DNA of 8,869 nucleotides from CAZPZZ01 sp964591245. GTDB lineage: Bacteria; Acidobacteriota; Vicinamibacteria; Vicinamibacterales; UBA8438. The stretch is from positions 1 to 8,869 of the forward strand of contig CAZPZZ010000161.1 in the NCBI GenBank assembly GCA_964591245.1, written 5' to 3'. Shown here one piece after another: positions 6,477 to 8,869 of the stretch. The position numbers were made by a program, and so were the translations under genes. The notes below the pieces were generated by a model. It searched no databases, had not been told where the DNA came from, and was given only the letters and a program-made list of their open reading frames with translations. Within the stretch, counting starts at the first letter, position 1, and each line of letters begins with the position of its first letter.

Positions 6477-7724
6477 ATGGGTGTGAAGCGACCTGATCGG
6501 AGACGGTTCCTGAAAGGCGGTGCTCAGGTAGCCGGTGGGCTGACCTTGGGGGCAGTGCAGCCAGCGTTCGGCCAGACACCAGAAAATCCAACATTCATCA
6601 AGGGCAATGAAGAACTCGTCCTCTATGGTGAACGGTCTCCTTTCGTGACATCGATGCGCATGGCACACCCGCCGGGCGGGCGGCCTTCGCCTGATGCGTA
6701 TGGGCTTTATTTTCACATTGCGGCTCCCTTACAGGATTCAGTGGGAACGATCACGCCATCGTCGCTCCACTTCGTGGGAACCACCCGTGGCGGCTTCATT
6801 CCGGAGATCGACCCGCGTGAGCATCGCCTCATGATCCACGGCATGGTGGACCGTCCGCTGACGTTCAGCATGGACGACTTGAAGCGGCTTCCGTCGGTCA
6901 CCCGGCCGCATTTCATCGAGTGCGCGGGCAACCGTTCGAGGCCGCAATACGAGACGGTTCAGGAAACCCACGGCATGACCAGTTGCGCCGAGTGGACCGG
7001 AGTGCTCCTGTCCGTGCTCCTCAAGGAGGCCGGTGTCAAGGCTGGAGGGACGTGGATCGTCGCCGAGGGGAGAGAGGAAGTAAAAGGTGCGTCCAGCATT
7101 CCGATGGAGAAGGCCATGGACGACTGCATCGTGGCCTATGCCATGAACGGTGAGGCGGTACGTCCCCAGCAGGGCTTTCCGCTGCGGTTGCTGGTGCCCG
7201 GCTTCGAGGGCATCTTTAACTCGAAGTATCTCCGGCGAGTCAAGGTGGTCGACCGGTACTACATGACCTACAACGATTACGGGCATCTTAATCGGCGCGA
7301 CGACGCCGAAGGCGCTGCGCTGGGCATGTTGATCGGGCCGAAATCGGTCATCACCTTCCCCTCGGGTGGCCAGCAGTTGCTTGACCGTGGATCCTATGAG
7401 ATCAGCGGTTTGGCTTGGTCGGGTGGCGGGGCCATCAGCAAGGTGGAGGTGTCTACCGACGGGGGGCGGCGTTGGGTGGACGCCCAGATCCAGGGGACGG
7501 CGCATCGTATGGCGCACACCCGGTTCACCTACCAGTGGACGTGGGACGGACAAGAAACCGAACTATTGTCCCGGGCTACGGATGAAACAGGCCAGATCCA
7601 ACCGTCGCGCGCTCAGATCGCCGAGTATTTCAACGTGGCCGTCGGCCGTGTGCCGGGTATGGATAATTCTATCCAGCCGTGGAGAATCGCGAACGACGGG
7701 AGCGTACACAATGCGATCGTGTAG
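6477..7724 (+). CDS. soxC: SoxC-like sulfite/sulfane dehydrogenase, molybdopterin subunit
   Basis: A 415-residue protein of the sulfite-oxidase superfamily, SoxC branch. In Sox systems SoxC with the cytochrome SoxD oxidises the sulfane sulfur bound to SoxY; related enzymes oxidise sulfite directly. A Tat-type signal (RRRFLKGG, residues 8-15, likely cleavage after the AFG at 30-32) fits export of a folded molybdenum-cofactor protein to the periplasm. The cofactor domain spans about 75-262, with FIECAGNRS (146-154) carrying the molybdenum-ligating cysteine C149, then HGMTSCAEWTGV (165-176) and RPQQGFPLRLLVPGFEG (229-245). The dimerisation domain follows (about 285-390), with WSGGGAISKVEVSTDGGRRW and RATDETGQIQPSR. 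Length is typical of SoxC. The ATG has a good ribosome-binding site (AAGGAG, 6 nt away). The 3' end overlaps the cytochrome gene by 14 nt. No other sox genes are in view, so sulfite dehydrogenase is as likely a role as sulfane dehydrogenase. Confidence 0.92.
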   Translation: MGVKRPDRRRFLKGGAQVAGGLTLGAVQPAFGQTPENPTFIKGNEELVLYGERSPFVTSMRMAHPPGGRPSPDAYGLYFHIAAPLQDSVGTITPSSLHFVGTTRGGFIPEIDPREHRLMIHGMVDRPLTFSMDDLKRLPSVTRPHFIECAGNRSRPQYETVQETHGMTSCAEWTGVLLSVLLKEAGVKAGGTWIVAEGREEVKGASSIPMEKAMDDCIVAYAMNGEAVRPQQGFPLRLLVPGFEGIFNSKYLRRVKVVDRYYMTYNDYGHLNRRDDAEGAALGMLIGPKSVITFPSGGQQLLDRGSYEISGLAWSGGGAISKVEVSTDGGRRWVDAQIQGTAHRMAHTRFTYQWTWDGQETELLSRATDETGQIQPSRAQIAEYFNVAVGRVPGMDNSIQPWRIANDGSVHNAIV

Positions 7725-8271
7725 TGTGTTCGCGCTTGCGATGCTGCTGGCCGGCTCTGCGCTGGCGCAGTCGCCAACGTACGGCGTCGGCAGAACCCCG
7801 ACCGACGAAGAAATCCGTGCCTGGGATATTGCCATCAGCCCGACGGGCGAAGAACTCCCGCCAGGGAGTGGCACGGTCGAGGAAGGTTCATTGGTCTACC
7901 GGCGGCAATGTGCAGCGTGCCATGGGGTCAATGGGCAAGGAGCCGGCGCTCCAAGATTGGTCAAACCCAATGCGGCGCCTGATGCAGACCCCTGGAGTTT
8001 GGGCCGTATACTGCCAATCCGGGCGCCGTACGCCACTGGGGTCTGGGATTACATCAATCGAGGCATGCCGCTAAATCGAGAGGGGAGCCTCTCCGCGGAT
8101 CAAGTCTACGCACTCACGGCCTATTTGTTGAATTTGAACGAGGTCATCCCAGAGGACGCAGTCATGGACGCCGAGAGTCTGCCCAAGGTGCAGATGCCGA
8201 ATCGTCACAACTTTGCGGACTTGCCGGATTGGTCGCGAGGAATGCAACGGCTTCCGGGCTATCCTCACTAG
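7711..8271 (+). CDS. SoxD-like monoheme cytochrome c
   Basis: A 186-residue exported class-I cytochrome c, the probable electron acceptor of the SoxC-like enzyme. The signal peptide is hydrophobic 6-18, with cleavage after ALA (17-19). The mature N-terminus YGVGRTPTDEEIRAWDIAISPTG and the following LPPGSGTVEEG are characteristic of SoxD-type cytochromes. The heme motif is CAACH (67-71) in a typical class-I context. The distal methionine is probably M119 in NRGMPLNREGSLS, followed by the C-terminal helix DQVYALTAYLLNLNEVI (130-146). Only one CXXCH is present, whereas the Paracoccus SoxD is a larger diheme protein. The ATG at 7711 is chosen because it gives a signal peptide and has GGGAG 8 nt upstream. 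The frame extends further 5' inside soxC, but that part reads as shadow. The overlap with the soxC stop indicates coupled translation. The protein is followed by a strong hairpin. Confidence 0.9.
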   Translation: MRSCSVFALAMLLAGSALAQSPTYGVGRTPTDEEIRAWDIAISPTGEELPPGSGTVEEGSLVYRRQCAACHGVNGQGAGAPRLVKPNAAPDADPWSLGRILPIRAPYATGVWDYINRGMPLNREGSLSADQVYALTAYLLNLNEVIPEDAVMDAESLPKVQMPNRHNFADLPDWSRGMQRLPGYPH

Positions 8272-8278
8272 CCCTTCG

Positions 8279-8305
8279 CCAGGCACGGATGTGATCTGTG
8301 CCTGG
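8279..8305 (+). terminator. Hairpin terminator after the SoxD-like gene
   Basis: A 12-bp stem (CCAGGCACGGAT with ATCTGTGCCTGG, one G-U pair) closes a 3-nt GTG loop, 7 nt after the stop codon. Position and stability suggest a terminator for the soxC-cytochrome transcript. Only two T residues follow, so it is not a textbook intrinsic terminator. Confidence 0.55.
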
Positions 8306-8336
8306 TTCGTGTCGGACAACCCGAGACAGAGTACAC

Positions 8337-8363
8337 GCGGCGGGAGTTTATTGCTCCCGCCGC
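8337..8363. terminator. GC-rich hairpin in the convergent intergenic region
   Basis: Perfect 10-bp arms GCGGCGGGAG and CTCCCGCCGC flank the 7-nt loop TTTATTG. It lies between convergent genes and is symmetrical, so it could act as a terminator or a transcript-end stabiliser for either strand. No T-tract follows on either strand. Confidence 0.45.
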
Positions 8364-8384
8364 CGTCGCGTTGGCAGACTGATA

Positions 8385-8399
8385 GCGAGAGGGTCTCGC
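8385..8399. repeat. Small hairpin with nearby repeat of one arm
   Basis: Arms GCGAGA and TCTCGC form a 6-bp stem with a GGG loop. The string GGTCTCGCG from its 3' side (8392-8400) recurs about 36 nt further on, just before the convergent gene end. It could be a third, weaker terminator structure for the minus-strand gene or simply low-complexity GC-rich sequence. Confidence 0.3.
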
Positions 8400-8456
8400 G
8401 ACGCGGACCTGTGCGCTATGGCATTGGGGTCTCGCGGCGATAGAAGCGCGAATCAG

Positions 8457-8869
8457 TCATGCCATCGGGACGGGTGCGTCGATGACGAACTGCAGGGTCG
8501 CGTGTGCTGATCGTAGGGCGGTGACCGCTTCACTGGCCTTCTCGGCCCTGGCGAAGATGAATCCCAGATAACTTGCCCCTTCCGGGAGTGGCTCCAGGCG
8601 CTGGTCGGGTTTTGCGGTGATCACCACATCGACCACGCCGGGCGTCGCGCGCGCCGCGTCGACCCGCTCGGTCCGACGGTACATGCCGGCACGTGGAATC
8701 GGAATCATCATCACCCCTGAGGCGGCGTCTTCCCGTGTGTAGCCGCTGACGGGCTCGCCCAGTGCGTGCCGCAAGAGTAGCTCCTCCAGTGAGATGACGT
8801 CCCCCTGCCGGCTTTGAAAACGTAAGGCGCGTGCACAGAGGCCGCCGATGGGTCTGGCGGCAACTTCCA
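8457..8869 (-). CDS. ATP-grasp ligase, C-terminal part (partial)
   Basis: The frame is open from the right edge to a TGA at 8459-8457 and gives the last 136 residues of the protein; the N-terminus lies beyond the window. The first visible residues EVAARPIGGLCARALRF are the end of an ATP-grasp catalytic domain (the E and R are the usual metal- and phosphate-binding positions). The sequence continues through SLEELLLRHALGEPV into a C-terminal domain with ASGVMMIPIPRAG, DVVITAKPDQRLEPLPEG and ASYLGFIFARAEKASEAV, which resembles the final domain of L-amino-acid ligase-like ATP-grasp enzymes. These join a carboxylate to an amine using ATP through an acyl-phosphate. The substrate cannot be told from this fragment. 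A TTG at 8774 would be an internal codon, not the start, because the ATP-grasp motif lies upstream of it. The gene converges on the cytochrome gene. Confidence 0.85.
   Translation of the reverse strand, partial: EVAARPIGGLCARALRFQSRQGDVISLEELLLRHALGEPVSGYTREDAASGVMMIPIPRAGMYRRTERVDAARATPGVVDVVITAKPDQRLEPLPEGASYLGFIFARAEKASEAVTALRSAHATLQFVIDAPVPMA

Noticed and set aside
7366..7710. Upstream extension of the cytochrome frame inside soxC
   Set aside because: The extension overlaps conserved soxC sequence in another frame. The ATG at 7711 gives a proper signal peptide and has a ribosome-binding site.
8457..8774. Stand-alone 105-residue gene starting at TTG 8774
   Set aside because: The same frame continues open to the window edge and contains the ATP-grasp EVAARPIGG motif upstream of this codon, so it is the end of a longer gene.

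Overview
The window is GC-rich (roughly 60% by eye) and protein-dense. It reads as a chromosomal segment of an aerobic Gram-negative bacterium that exports many proteins. The DUF1592/DUF1552 pair is typical of Planctomycetota, Acidobacteriota, Verrucomicrobiota and some environmental Gammaproteobacteria. An uncultured acidobacterium or marine proteobacterium would fit, but the sequence alone does not fix the phylum. There is no sign of a mobile element, phage, CRISPR array, tRNA or rRNA.

Layout: (1) 1-751, minus strand: the N-terminal 250 residues of a fold-III PLP enzyme of the D-threonine aldolase / D-serine dehydratase-like family, running off the left edge. (2) 752-1052: a divergent intergenic region that should hold promoters for both directions. 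(3) 1053-6286, plus strand: three tightly packed genes. They encode an exported protein of the planctomycete-cytochrome type (DUF1587, DUF1595, DUF1592, DUF1588 and DUF1585 regions, with two CXXCH motifs), a Tat-type DUF1552 protein, and a secreted ankyrin-repeat protein. A 4-nt ATGA overlap joins the first two, and an 18-nt gap separates the second and third. (4) 6287-6476: a spacer with a hairpin behind the ankyrin gene and a separate inverted repeat in front of the next gene. (5) 6477-8271, plus strand: a SoxC-like molybdopterin sulfite/sulfane dehydrogenase with a Tat-type signal, overlapping by 14 nt a short monoheme SoxD-like cytochrome c. (6) 8272-8456: a convergent intergenic region with three consecutive hairpins. 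(7) 8457-8869, minus strand: the C-terminal end of an ATP-grasp ligase, running off the right edge.

Functionally, the two plus-strand groups both act outside the cytoplasm. SoxC and SoxD would oxidise sulfite or a protein-bound sulfane sulfur and pass electrons to the respiratory chain through the cytochrome. No other sox genes are visible here. The DUF1592-DUF1552-ankyrin group is a recurrent but biochemically uncharacterised set. Coupled translation and export signals on all three proteins argue that they work together. This group is the best candidate for an undescribed system in the window. The flanking minus-strand genes are amino-acid type enzymes and need not be related to the central genes.
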